Under the pieces are notes generated by a model. The model was given only the letters and a program-made list of their open reading frames with translations. It made no database searches and was not told the DNA's origin. Of a DNA stretch of 64,000 nucleotides, positions 52,388-62,540 are shown piece after piece. The DNA is from Acholoe squamosa (taxonomy: Eukaryota > Annelida > Polychaeta > Phyllodocida > Polynoidae): NCBI GenBank assembly GCA_949317995.1, contig OX439051.1, positions 43,341,250-43,405,249 of the forward strand, read 5' to 3'. Position 1 is the stretch's first letter. Each line of letters starts with the position of its first letter. Both the position numbers and the translations under genes were made by a program.

Positions 52388-55101
52388 TTACCCGGATTGC
52401 TCCGGTAACGAGTGTTTCTATAAACTGGCTTATCTGCCTCACACTCGGCAGCATAATGCCCAGTTTCCTGACATCGGAAGCATGTCACAACAGTCCTATC
52501 AGGCTTAGGCCTCCTAAGATTTTCAGTAATCTTCTTTACCAAATTGTTAACCAGGTCCTCTGATAAAGAAGGACCCGTCGTGGGTTTGGTATCGGGTTGA
52601 GTCACAGGAGGTTTAGAAGTGATCACTTTCTCCTTGACGTAACCCGGTTTCTTTCCCCAGTTCCGGTTGTACCGGGGGTTCCCTTGGCCAATGGCCCCAA
52701 CGTTTTCATCTTCGTCAGGTTCCCCTGATTCGGATGAATCGGTTTCGGGTATTCCCTCCGGGATTATCATTGCTGACATCCGTTGGGGTACCTTCCCGGC
52801 AAAGATACGGGCCTTTCGATCATAATGATCTAGGGACTGGAACAAATCTGTCAAAGAGGCATCATTCTTCCAAGCTTCACAGGCTACTGTCCTGTGTTCT
52901 TGATTCCGCAATCCTTCAATGAATTGTTTAAACATCTCATCTAGGAAGCATTCATCATCTAGTCTCCATTGAGGTCTGGCTTTATGCAACAGTCGTTGAC
53001 ATTCTAAGCCGAACACTTTGGCAGACTCCTTGGGCTTCTGTGTTCTTTTAGTGAACGTCAGCCAAGGGTCTTCTCCAACTATATTCCCATATAAATATGA
53101 AGCAATCTCTATGAGTTCATCATACTTCATATGGGCTGAGAGTCCTGTTATTTGAGAATCTCTCCATTGTTCCACGGCTCCTTTTCCGTCGCCTTCCTTT
53201 AACCAGCATACTAAATAAGGCAGAGCTTCCGCTTTACCCCATCCATTGCAGTTAAAGACATCCGCGCAGCCTTGATACTCCTCCTTCCAAGGGTTCTTGG
53301 CATTAAAGGGGGTAGGTATCTTAGCTACTCTACGAGCCGGATTCGTGGATCCAGTAAGGGTTAAACCCTTACTCCATTCCATGATCTCCGTATCGTCCAG
53401 ACCTTGATTGTAACAATCAACACCTAAGTTAGCAATCGCTGCATTAGAATCATGCAGCGCTTGTAACCCTGGAGAAAGAGATACTCGGCGACTGAGTCTC
53501 TTTTTCCTTGGAGGATTCGTACCATAAGTACTTCCAAAGCCTCCGGATGGTGGTCCTCCTCCACCTCCTGATCCCCCTGCTCCGTATGGAGGCACCTGTG
53601 AAAAGGTGTATCCACTGGTTTGGGGAGCCGGCCCTGGACCATTGGTGGGTTGTGTATTTCCACCAAAGCTAAAGAAACCACTATTGGGATTAGTGTTTCC
53701 TCCTGTTCCATACGACTGATTTCCATTATTGAAACCAGTCCCACTGGCAGAGGGTCTGCTCCTGGAACGATCGCTTGAGGGTCCGGATCCTTGATCACAT
53801 CCGGATTGCCCCCCAGCTGTACTGGAACCTCCGGGTGCTCGTCCGGTTGTTCCTCCGGACGTGTTCCGGGTGTTACCATTGGACGGATTCGTTCCTGTTT
53901 GGGACTGATTCCATCCATACTGGGCATACGGGCCATTTGGTCCCCCTAAAGGTGACTGTTGTGGCCATCCGCCGTCAAAGGTGGAGCTTCCTGCCGAGCG
54001 GCTTTGTTTAGCTCCACTCGCAGAATTATCCCCTTTATTTCCCGTACCTAGACCAAGAGGTATAGAGGTATTATCTGTAAATCTAACCTGATGACTCTTT
54101 ACTCCTTCATAACGAGGTACAGTTGTCTCTGTTACCCCGTCATTGCCCCTCAAAGAGAACATCTGGTTACTTGTCGTGTTTAGGGCAATTCCTGAAACAG
54201 TGAAGTCTGATTCAAGAGTGCCTACTGCACGACCAGTATCTTCTAGATACTTTGACATCTGGATAGCTTTAGCCTCCAGTTCGGAATAATCATCCATCAT
54301 TTTAGTCTGTTTAACAGCCAAATCTGTGGATTCGCGTATCAATTGATCTTTGAGTTTTTCATGCTCATCGGTCTGTTTTTGGTACGTTTCCCGAGCATCT
54401 TTGAAGGCTGATTCTATTTTCTTCAGCTCTTCTTGATACTTGCCGTAGGCCGATTGAGTTGAATTTAACTCTTGTTTAGTTCTATTCAACTCATCATACG
54501 AGGCTCTGTATTCCAGATCCGCCGTATATAGTGCATCACGATACTGTTCGTGCTGGAGTTGAAAATCTTGCTTTTCTTTCTCCATCTGATCCAACAACAA
54601 TTGTTGTTGGCGTCTACAACTCTGATCGTAATCGAGACGTTCCGATATCAACTGTTTGTTTTCAGTCAGAATCTTGTCTCGGGTTCCGGTCAGTGTAATA
54701 AGATCCTTCTGGATCTTCTCGTATTCAGCTCTCATGTCTTCAAGCTCGTCCATTTTGTTCTTTTCGAATCCACATTTTTGGTGTTTAATTCGAGAACTGT
54801 ATGGAGTTTCAAACATACCTGCACTAGGCTTTGGTACCTCAAATGGTAATTTACCAAATTGAGCAGTACTTTTATGCATTGGTGCAGGTTTCGAAGTACC
54901 TCCTGGCATGAATAAGGAGTCTCCAAATTCATCCAGTTCATGATGTAAGTTTCTTCTTACATCTTCTAACCCATCAGGGTAGTGTTCTAGTGGATCCCTC
55001 CACTCCGTACCTTGGGGTGGTGACTTGATTTCACCATCCTCCATCGGGGAGTCTAGCTCACGATTTGAGCCATTTCCCCTAACTGGGCTCAGCTCAGTCA
55101 T
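52360..55101 (-). CDS. gag: Element B gag, intact unit
   Basis: 913 residues from ATG 55101, 30 bases after the primer-binding site. Structural protein of the particle. Parts: short acidic N-terminus, coiled coil about 115-300 (E/K/Q/L heptads), G/N/S/P-rich linker about 355-530, capsid-like region about 540-790 shared with element A, acidic patch (SSESGEPDEDEN, about 805), and one CCHC zinc knuckle (CFRCQETGHYAAEC, about 873-886). Unusually long for a Ty3/gypsy gag because of the coiled coil and linker. The last gag codons GAA AAC stand directly before TGA, inside the overlap with pol. Confidence 0.9.
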   Translation of the reverse strand: MTELSPVRGNGSNRELDSPMEDGEIKSPPQGTEWRDPLEHYPDGLEDVRRNLHHELDEFGDSLFMPGGTSKPAPMHKSTAQFGKLPFEVPKPSAGMFETPYSSRIKHQKCGFEKNKMDELEDMRAEYEKIQKDLITLTGTRDKILTENKQLISERLDYDQSCRRQQQLLLDQMEKEKQDFQLQHEQYRDALYTADLEYRASYDELNRTKQELNSTQSAYGKYQEELKKIESAFKDARETYQKQTDEHEKLKDQLIRESTDLAVKQTKMMDDYSELEAKAIQMSKYLEDTGRAVGTLESDFTVSGIALNTTSNQMFSLRGNDGVTETTVPRYEGVKSHQVRFTDNTSIPLGLGTGNKGDNSASGAKQSRSAGSSTFDGGWPQQSPLGGPNGPYAQYGWNQSQTGTNPSNGNTRNTSGGTTGRAPGGSSTAGGQSGCDQGSGPSSDRSRSRPSASGTGFNNGNQSYGTGGNTNPNSGFFSFGGNTQPTNGPGPAPQTSGYTFSQVPPYGAGGSGGGGGPPSGGFGSTYGTNPPRKKRLSRRVSLSPGLQALHDSNAAIANLGVDCYNQGLDDTEIMEWSKGLTLTGSTNPARRVAKIPTPFNAKNPWKEEYQGCADVFNCNGWGKAEALPYLVCWLKEGDGKGAVEQWRDSQITGLSAHMKYDELIEIASYLYGNIVGEDPWLTFTKRTQKPKESAKVFGLECQRLLHKARPQWRLDDECFLDEMFKQFIEGLRNQEHRTVACEAWKNDASLTDLFQSLDHYDRKARIFAGKVPQRMSAMIIPEGIPETDSSESGEPDEDENVGAIGQGNPRYNRNWGKKPGYVKEKVITSKPPVTQPDTKPTTGPSLSEDLVNNLVKKITENLRRPKPDRTVVTCFRCQETGHYAAECEADKPVYRNTRYRSNPGKEDSVKKEN

Positions 55102-55111
55102 TTCTGACTGC

Positions 55112-55118
55112 GCTTACC
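55112..55118 (-). promoter_or_regulatory. Candidate splice donor in the element B leader
   Basis: Minus-strand CTTCGG|GTAAGC between the primer-binding site and the gag ATG, a strong donor. Paired with the acceptor at 47586 it would remove gag and pol and place ORF3 near the 5' end. No such donor is seen in the element A leader. Confidence 0.45.
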
Positions 55119-55130
55119 CGAAGACCAACT

Positions 55131-55143
55131 GGTCACGGCACCA
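55131..55143 (-). other. Primer-binding site of element B
   Basis: Minus-strand TGGTGCCGTGACC, one base after the LTR end. Same as in element A (2352-2364). tRNA not assigned. Confidence 0.8.
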
Positions 55144-55144
55144 G

Positions 55145-55562
55145 TGTAGTGGTTCGTCTCGTTAAGTTAGATTAAATCATAACGAAGAGAGAGAAAAGTT
55201 TCCGGGTAGGCAACCGAGCTTTTATTTCAGAGCTTGCGTTACATACGATCACAGCCTCAGAGGACTACATGCTGCTAGTGCATTCGGTTACCCTTTCGGG
55301 TAACAACCTGGTTGAGCAGTGGGTAAACCACTACTGAGGAACCTAGGGCTAGGACCAGCCTTATATAGGGGAAAAGCCCGCGAAACTCAGACCGGCCACG
55401 TGACGTGTGGCGGACGAGTGGTAGGCCCCCTGGTGTAGTGGATACGAACCCAGAGGCAGGTGCTGCCACCTGCCATCCGGATTCCCCCACCACACCCGAA
55501 GGACCTAGGTCTGAGTCTCACGGGTGCATGAACGTTAAAGTGTAAAATACCATACCCCTACA
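55145..55562 (-). repeat. 5' LTR of element B
   Basis: 418 bp, apparently identical to the middle LTR. Minus-strand TATATAAGG (about 55355-55363) and AATAAA (55221-55226); a CACGTGACGTG motif at 55397-55407 in U3. Followed at 55563-55566 by the CTAC target duplication. Confidence 0.92.
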
Positions 55563-55574
55563 CTACCAAAGGGT

Positions 55575-56144
55575 CAGCGTGAGGCATAAATGTAGTCCAG
55601 GAAGGCATTTCTCAAGATGATAGGACTAGAGCCCTTTAAATTCCAGGGGGGGCACTCCCTATATGTTCTATAGTTACCATGTGCGTACACCACCCTTGAC
55701 TTGGTACCCCTTTTAGCGGGGCAAATTTCCACCAAAATAGACCCCTTTGGGCGGGATTACCAACCCCTTCCCCTCCCCCACCCTTTTTCCCCGACCTTAG
55801 ATGGGACACCCTTAAAAAAATTGAGAAAAAAATATTAAATGATAAAAGAGGAAAAAGTTTACATCATCCTAGATTTGGACCCCTTATAGCAGGGGGAAAG
55901 TCTGACAAAATAGACGACTTTTACACCAAATTTCACAAATCTTCCTTGGGAATTTGACCTAAAAAGCATACCCCCTATGACCAAAAATGACCTAAATTGG
56001 ACCCCTTATAGAGGGTCCTGCAGCACCCATTCCTATGGCCCAAAACGGGCCCCTTTCCCACTAGTTTTTATACGCACATAGTATCCATAAATTCCTGAGT
56101 GGCCCCCCCTGGGGCTTTAAATTGAAGTGGGATGCCTCACTCTG
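55575..56144. mobile_element. hAT-like MITE / fold-back element
   Basis: Starts CAGCGTGAGGCAT and ends ATGCCTCACTCTG, imperfect 13-bp inverted repeats of the CAGNGTG type seen in hAT elements. A second inverted match (CCTTTAAATTCCAGGGGGGG near 55632 and CCCCCCTGGGGCTTTAAATT near 56105) lies inside. No clear 8-bp target duplication. The interior is rich in C-runs and ACCCCTTATAG-type phrases; no gene. Confidence 0.55.
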
Positions 56145-56339
56145 ATGACATTGCAACCAGGCATCTATAGTGGACGTATTCCCTGTACTGTGTTTCGTTC
56201 AAGCTACGTGCAAAAACACTGTCAAAGGTAAATATAGATCTTTCATAAAGCCAATTCTTGACACTTCTTTGCTTCACGCACTCACAAGATTCAAGATTCA
56301 AGATTCAAGATGGCTTTATTGACTAAAGTACAGGTACAC

Positions 56340-57884
56340 TTATTTCAGCACCAGGTTTTCATTTACAATGTTGTAGACATATTTTATATATGAGTATATA
56401 CAGTTCACAGCCCCTGGCCTTTTAGATGATTTGCAATATGGGGCCACTGCTAGTATTTGAGAAAGTTTCCTACTGTCATCGTGTCTTTTATAGTAATCAA
56501 CGAACTTGAGGTATTTTGTTTCAAACACTGACCGTGCGTTTCTCATTTCGGGCATGTTACAATGTAAGAAGACATGATTGACATCTTGCACAGCATTACA
56601 GAATGTGCACTTAGAATTGACAGGATTCTTTCCTCTATATCTTCTTGACAGGCTGTCAAGTGTACAGTTATTGTCAGTCCAGAGTTTAGCAATAATGGTT
56701 CTAATTTTAGGTGATTCTGTATGCGTTAGGTATTCGCGCTCTTCATAAATGTTATTGAGATCATCTTTACACATCTTGATAATTCTACACTTGCTAGTAT
56801 TCTCTGGGTTATCAATGTACTGGTTGTATTTCTGAATATGTGCATCATTTAACCTTCTCTTTATATTGTTTTTGAGTGAGGACTTTGACCAAACATAAGG
56901 ATCGAGCCAGACATTCTTACAACCGATTTTAAACAAGAGGTATTGGATATCTTTAAGCCATTGGTGGTTTTCACTCTTCATGGTAGAGAAGGTCTCATTC
57001 AGAGTAGGGTTTTTCGATCCATGCTCAAGCCTCAGCCAATATAGAATGTTCAGTACGATTATTTTGGATTCAATAGGAAATCTCCCTAACTCGCCTAGTG
57101 CAAGAGTAGTACTTGCATATTTTGATATACCCAGAGCAAACTTGCAACTTGTAGAGTAAAACACTTCTACCGGACAGGCCTTTCTGACGCCTTCAGAGGT
57201 TAAGTCCTCAATTATAAGAGTTACCGGTTGCTTTCTGTATGCAGACAGGATTTTGATTTTGTCACAGATATTGGCTAGAGTCACATAAGCTACCTGTGTT
57301 TTCTTATAGAATCTACAAGATAATATGTTTATATCCTCGACACCTAACAGTTTAAATAGTGTTAACAGATCTCTTTTTGATTTTACCTCAGATCCACTTA
57401 TAGATATAGAACAGTTACTAGATGGCATACCCCATACTGGGCATCCGTATAAAAGGATAGGGTCGATCTGCTTGTCAAACAGGGACATAAACAATTTAGT
57501 AGATACATTCTGCGATGTACTCAAGGCTTGTCTAATAGAGAATAGTGCACACTTTGCCTTTAAAATCCTTTCTGATTTCATTTTCTTTAGACTCCCATCC
57601 CGAGATAGAAGTAAACCTAAATATTTATATGAGGACACACATTCTAGTAAATTATCTTGAAAAAAGATTTGTGTTGACATCTCCCTTGCTTGAGACAAAA
57701 CCATAATTTTTGTTTTCTTCGTATTAACTGAGAGTTTCCACATTTGGCAGTATCTGTCAAGCCTGTTCAGACTCTCCTGCAGGTCAGCTTCTGATCTGGA
57801 GATCAGGACTAAGTCATCTGCCCATGAGAGTGAATTCATAGATATATCACCAAGATGAACAGGGTCACAGTTTTTGTCGAACAT
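56340..57884 (-). pseudogene. LINE 1 RT C-terminal half with zinc-knuckle end
   Basis: 514 residues open. Starts within the RT palm: LSWADDLVLISRSEADLQES (catalytic ADD, about 20-24), then thumb-like SVNTKKTKIMVLS and YLGLLLSRDGS. The C-terminal part has CTFCNAVQDVNHVFLHC (about 425-442), the CX2C...HX4C zinc motif at the end of many LINE ORF2 proteins. Upstream RT motifs are in other frames, so the full protein is not made. The start ATG is internal and not natural. Confidence 0.75.
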
Positions 57885-58380
57885 TTCATGGAGGTCATTC
57901 TAAAATAGGTTTGATAGAGTAGGGCTAAGGTTGCATCCTTGTTTTACACCTGTTGTTGATATGAAGCTCTCAGTTATGCCACAGTCAGTTTTTATAGCAT
58001 ACTTGTTCCGGTCAAAGGCTGCTCTAATGACTCATTATGTGTTACCTGATATTCCTGCCTTTAGGAGTTTGTAGAAAAGGCTTGGTCTGTCTATTGAGTC
58101 AATTTAGAAAAATCAACAAAGGCTATGTAGAGCCTACCCTTTTGATTTTTAACATATTTGTTGAATAGAGTGTTGAGAATCATAATATTATCTTCTGTTC
58201 TTCTCTTTTCCTTAAAGCCATTTTGATTTATACTCCAGAAGTCTTTCCCCTCCAGATAGTCAACAATTCTGTCATTAATGATCTTACAGAATACTTTGCT
58301 TAGACAGTCTGCCACCGCTACCCCCCTATAGTTTTCTGGCATGTCTGAGGCCCCTGCTTTGTGGATAGGAGTAACAACCT
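57885..58380 (-). pseudogene. LINE 1 RT fingers/palm, frameshifted
   Basis: 58342-58091 encodes PENYRGVAVADCLSKVFCKI and NQNGFKEKRRTEDN, the usual RT region 1-2a phrases, then AFVDFSK where the frame breaks just before the motif A aspartate partner. A CNLSPTLSNLF motif (motif B) can be read at about 57930 in another frame. Confidence 0.7.
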
Positions 58381-59074
58381 GAGGATAGTATTACATTGAA
58401 TAATTTCGTGATGGCCGAATGTAGATATTTCCCCCAAACTTAAGCATCTCATTGTTGATAAGGTCAGGCCCTGTGGCTTTTCCATTCTTCAGTGTCTTCA
58501 ATGCTTCTTTAACAAGGCCTCATTAACAGAAAATTAATTTTATTGTCCGACACAATTTAACAAAAGTGGGTAATGACAATAAAGGTGATTCCTCATCCAA
58601 TTCATCTGTTACAAATCCAGTTATTTTCACATTATGACATATATGAATGTACATGATGAAATGAGGTCAAACAGGTAAAGAAAATATGTATTATGTACAC
58701 AAAAACAAGACTACCATAGGACTTAATGGTCACACAACAGTGACACAGCGGATAACAGGGTATAAGCGGGCTCGAACACATGCTTCATTACATATTTCAT
58801 TTAGTATAGAGTACGAGAGTAAGACAATGCAAGGTTTGAAGTATGTAGTTATTAAGTGACTCCGGCAAATAAGCAGTAAAGATTGTCAATGGGTGTAGTC
58901 CTTAAAACAGCTCCCACAAACAATGACATTGCAGCACACGATAACCATACGACAACCATTACTAGATGTCCAAGATTAGGCAACATACTCAGTGTCCAGT
59001 AAGAGTAGTCATTACAACAGCTCCTACTTTACACGAGGGGGTAGTCATTACAACAGCTCCCTCAGTAAAACATA

Positions 59075-60010
59075 TCAATCATCCATGTTAACAGGATTCT
59101 TACTGACTTTAGTCAGGTCAGTTATGCCAGATAATCTCTTCTTAAATATAATCTTATCTTTACTGTGCTGATACCAGCTCCCTAAATTATTCCATAAGGT
59201 TATACCATGATGCATAGGTGATTTATTGTAACCATGATTTTGAGCAGTGTATTCTTTAAACTTTACATTGTTATCCGATCTTAAACCAGGCCGCCTTGGT
59301 TCATTCTCTAGATATTCAGGATTCTTTGCAAGTTTAAACATGTAACACAGTAGCATTACCTCCCTTCTCCTCTTTAAAGTTGGTATATTGGCTAATTTAT
59401 ACATCTCAGCCTCAGACAAGTTCCTACCCCTAAAAACAATCTTCAGACCTCTCAGCTGAATCCGATCCAATTTTTTAAGACAGTCCTCATTTGCACCATC
59501 AAAAACAAAACTAGCATAATCAAATAATGGCATAATAGTAGTTTTATATACAGTAAGAGCCACATTTTCAGTCAAATTTTGCCTCAGTTTACTAAATCTG
59601 AACAGTCTATGGCTTACTTTAGAATTAAGATCCTTCAATGCACTATTAAAGCTCAAGGTCTTATCTATTTTTAGGCCTAGGTAACAATAGTTCTCAATCA
59701 CCTCTAATTCAATAGTACCAATTTTAAGTGAAGGTACTTTCATCCTCTTTAACTTATGACTACTACCATTCCAGACCACTTTGGACTTATCAATATTTAT
59801 CGTCAATCTTTTTGATATAAACCAGGACAGTATACTATCTAAAGCACTCTGCATTTTTCCTTGGGCCCTATCAGCACTGCAACCAGAAGTTAGTAAAACT
59901 AGATCATCCGCATACATATAAAAATCACAATTTTGTAGCACAGTACCAATATCATTTACAAAAAGAATAAACAACAGAGGTCCTAACACGGACCCTTGTG
60001 GGACTGGCAT
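59075..60010 (-). pseudogene. LINE 2 RT palm and C-terminus
   Basis: 311 residues: VPQGSVLGPLLFILFVNDI (motif B region), YMYADDLVLLTS (catalytic YADD, about 32-35), ENYCYLGLKID, then the C-terminal LDRIQLRGLKIVFRG and the conserved RRPGLRS / GITLWNNLG region. All catalytic residues of this part remain, but the frame is separated from the preceding RT piece by a stop or frameshift at 60010-60014. Confidence 0.75.
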
Positions 60011-60013
60011 TAC

Positions 60014-60352
60014 TTATGATGTATAATTTCCCATTTTTGTAAATTGACTTCTTCCCGTCAAATAGCTCATTAACCAATTGAGGTTATAATCATCCAGTCT
60101 CAATTCCCCAAGAGTTTCAATAAGATATAAATGATGCACAGAGTCAAATGCCTTTCTAAGGTCGATATAACTGGCACAAGATAAGTGTCCTCTATCTCTA
60201 TTTTCATATAATTTGTTTAAAAAGGCAAATATAGCGTCTCCTGTTCCTAAACCTTGTCTGTGGCAATATTGACGCACTGACATTGTACCAGCTCTATTAG
60301 TATCATCTGTTATATGACCATGCATAATTTTTTCAGCAATCTTTCCTGGCAC
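60014..60352 (-). pseudogene. LINE 2 RT fingers
   Basis: RQYCHRQGLGTGDAIFAFLN and YIDLRKAFDSVHH (motif A with its aspartate), then LNWLMSYLTGRSQ. It lies directly upstream of the palm piece and in another frame. Confidence 0.75.
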
Positions 60353-60453
60353 CGGGAGAAGAGAGATAGGCCTCCAGTTTTTGATTAGTTTGTTGTTTCC
60401 ATCCTTTGGAATAGGACTTACCCTAGCAATTTTCCAAAGCTTAACTGATACAG

Positions 60454-61215
60454 CTAAGTCATTGGTGTTAATAGAAATTTTAAAGCCGCCTTTAAAATAT
60501 CACATCTGATGCCCATTATACCAGATGTTTTATGAACATTAATCTCGTCAATGTAGATTGAAACAAGCTCCTTTTCAACTCTAAGCTTAGGTACAAATGC
60601 ATCCTCTGGTTCCTTGAATACAACGCGTTCAGGATAACCTTTTACAGTCATATCATTAGATAGCTGCTTACCAATACTGGAAAAATACGTATTCATGTAA
60701 TCCACAGACTCTTGCTGTGATATGATTATATCATTATCATCAATAGATTCGGGTGGTTCAACATCAACTTCAGGTTTCAATATACCATTCACAATTCTCC
60801 AAAATTTCTTTGGATTATTTTTACAATCCTCCAAGGCTAGCTTGGACTGATCTGCTTTCGAGTACTTTATAGCCCTATTGATTCTACACCGTAGAGACCT
60901 AGCTACAATTAGGTAGTGTTCATCTCTAGTCTTTAGAAACAAACCAACATTATTTTCTCTTTCATGAATAAGGCTCATTATTTCAGGGGTCATCCACCTA
61001 TGCCGCCTGTCTACATATTCTACTCTCACCCATGGACAGTAGGTATCTAGGAAGTCTTCAATATGTGCTTGAATCATCCTCCAGCCTTCTTCAGGATCAG
61101 AGCAGGAATAAAACGAGTCCCAATCAAGTTCACATAACCAATCTTTTAAAAGATTCTCATTTAAGTACAGCATGCTTCCAAAATGATGTTCACATTCAGG
61201 TTTAAAAATATTCAC
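60454..61215 (-). pseudogene. LINE 2 linker between endonuclease and RT
   Basis: 253 residues matching the linker of the LINE at 22534-23216: LDWDSFYSCSDP, DFLDTYCPW, RHRWMTPEIMSLIHEREN, SLRCRINRAIKYSK, NNPKKFWRIVNGIL. In this LINE type this stretch follows the endonuclease. The element stops shortly after 61215, so the endonuclease is absent (5' truncation). Confidence 0.7.
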
Positions 61216-61610
61216 CTTTTCCTTATCTCAACTGTGATATATGGAAAGTATGAATGTCCTGGATTTTAAAACTAGCTTTATATATTTTCTAAGTTGAGGC
61301 AAAGTCTATCAAAAGTGTGATACAGAAAGTGTCAGGTGTAGCCCTCAGTGCAGTGCCCTTCAGTGTGGATACTATTAGGACCATGAGACCTGATGAGTGA
61401 GTAGGGTGTAGGCCTACCTATGTATATATCCCCAGATGTCACCAGTAGGGTAGCCCTGTGGATTAGTTCTCCAACTTAACTCTATATTGGGAGCGCCGCT
61501 GTCCATATGCACAGACATGGACTCATGTCCTCATTTGTGACAGTGATGTCTAATCAGAATTTTCTCGCAATGAATATTCACTCTGAAAATATCCACAATT
61601 CCTATCATGG

Positions 61611-62540
61611 ATTCTCGTTAAACTGAACAGTGAACCACTGTTGTTGCATCATAGTGAATCTGTGTAGTTTCTACAATGAAGCAGTACAGTACACACTGTG
61701 GTACAAGGAATCTCTGGACTTTTCTAGCCCACTTAAAAGGGTTCCCCTTTTTTTCTATTCCCTCAGGTGTGTGTGGTCCACATATGCGCAGGCACTGACA
61801 TATTCCTCTGTAAAATTGTGTAATGTTGTTCTCGCCATGAATATGACCGTAGCTGTCGAAATGGTGTTAAACACCTATTACTCACTCATTCACAAGGAAT
61901 CAGTGCGAAAATGACGATGGTTCTGTGGCAAAGCAAAAGTCAAGCCTTCACATCGGCTGTGTGCTACGTCTCGACTTCACAGTAAAAATGGGAACAACAT
62001 TACTGTGCGGGTACCAATGTGTAGTCTGTTCTCGAAGATATTTTCAAACTCATTTTCACTATAACCACAGTCGTTGCATGCTGGACCCAGCTCCTTGTAT
62101 GTCCACAGATAATGTTGTGCTTTCGTCTTGACGCTGATACACTGGCTCTATCAGTTTTTTGGTTGGTCAGAACATTTTTGAATGTGTCTTTATGACTTTT
62201 GTATAGTTTAAATTCTCTTAATCTTTAAAATGAAACGTGGGTGACTAAATTTTAAAGTTGTGTAAGGTAGGTGAAATTATAAAAAAAACCGGTAAAATCC
62301 TTGTCCCAACATTGTCATTTTCGCAGAGATTCCTTGTGAGTGAGTGAGTAATATGTCAGTGCCTGCGCATATGTGGACCACACACACCTGAGGGAATAGA
62401 AAAAAGGAGAAAATAGACCCTTTTAAGTCCAGAGATTCCTTGTACCACAGTCTGTACTGTATTGCTTCATTGTAGAAACTACACGGATTCACTATAATGC
62501 AACAAAAGTGGTTCATTGTTCAGTTTCAAGTACAGAATCC
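61611..62540. repeat. Inverted duplication carrying a SINE in each arm
   Basis: 61611-61922 and 62302-62540 are inverted copies (shared AAACTGAACA, GAACCACT, TACAATGAAGCA, GTGGTACAAGGAATCTCTGG). Each arm holds the same SINE as at 7009: left 61717-61895 bounded by CAAGGAATC, right 62331-62430 bounded by AGAGATTCCTTG. The right SINE has lost about 85 bp. The 380-bp spacer (61923-62301) has no recognisable gene. Confidence 0.75.

Larger units (their letters stand above)
43716..54027. repeat. Right arm of the 10,312-bp inverted repeat
   Basis: Mirror of 31849-42160. This arm is continuous with the intact leader and 5' LTR on one side and with the 3' tail on the other, so it is the original orientation. 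Confidence 0.9.
31576..55562 (-). mobile_element. Element B compound: LTR-sharing Ty3/gypsy dimer with one unit inverted inside
   Basis: Three LTRs in the same (minus) orientation at 31576-31784, 42169-42586 and 55145-55562. The right unit (42169-55562) is complete. The left unit keeps its outer LTR and 65 bp of 3' tail, but gag'-pol-ORF3 (31849-42160) is turned round and joined to the middle LTR after only five bases of primer-binding site (CTGGT on the minus strand). CTAC at 31572-31575 and 55563-55566 flanks the entire compound as a 4-bp target duplication. The middle and right LTRs appear identical, so the event is young. Assembly artefact is the main alternative for the inverted half. 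Confidence 0.85.
56286..58530 (-). mobile_element. LINE 1: non-LTR retrotransposon with (TTGAATC)n tail, 5' truncated
   Basis: On the minus strand it ends in three to four copies of ATTCTTGAATCTTG-like heptamers (56286-56310). It contains the C-terminal part of an RT ORF (56340-57884) and frameshifted upstream RT (57885-58380). Its 5' side is cut by LINE 2 at about 58530. Not the same family as LINE 2. Confidence 0.75.
58540..61230 (-). mobile_element. LINE 2: non-LTR retrotransposon, 5' truncated, inserted in LINE 1
   Basis: Minus-strand element of the same family as that at 21001-24962 (shared ends such as WNNL...DLTKV). The 3' untranslated part (58540-59074) has three spaced units with GTAGTCNTTANAACAGCTCC (58897, 59009, 59043), comparable with the blocks at 21411-21551 in the other copy. 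The endonuclease part is missing. 58540 lies directly against the RT upstream sequence of LINE 1, suggesting insertion into it. Confidence 0.75.

Noticed and set aside
61925-62131. 68-residue Cys/His-containing frame in the spacer of the inverted duplication
   Set aside because: No fixed finger spacing, no relative seen, and it sits in a repeat spacer.
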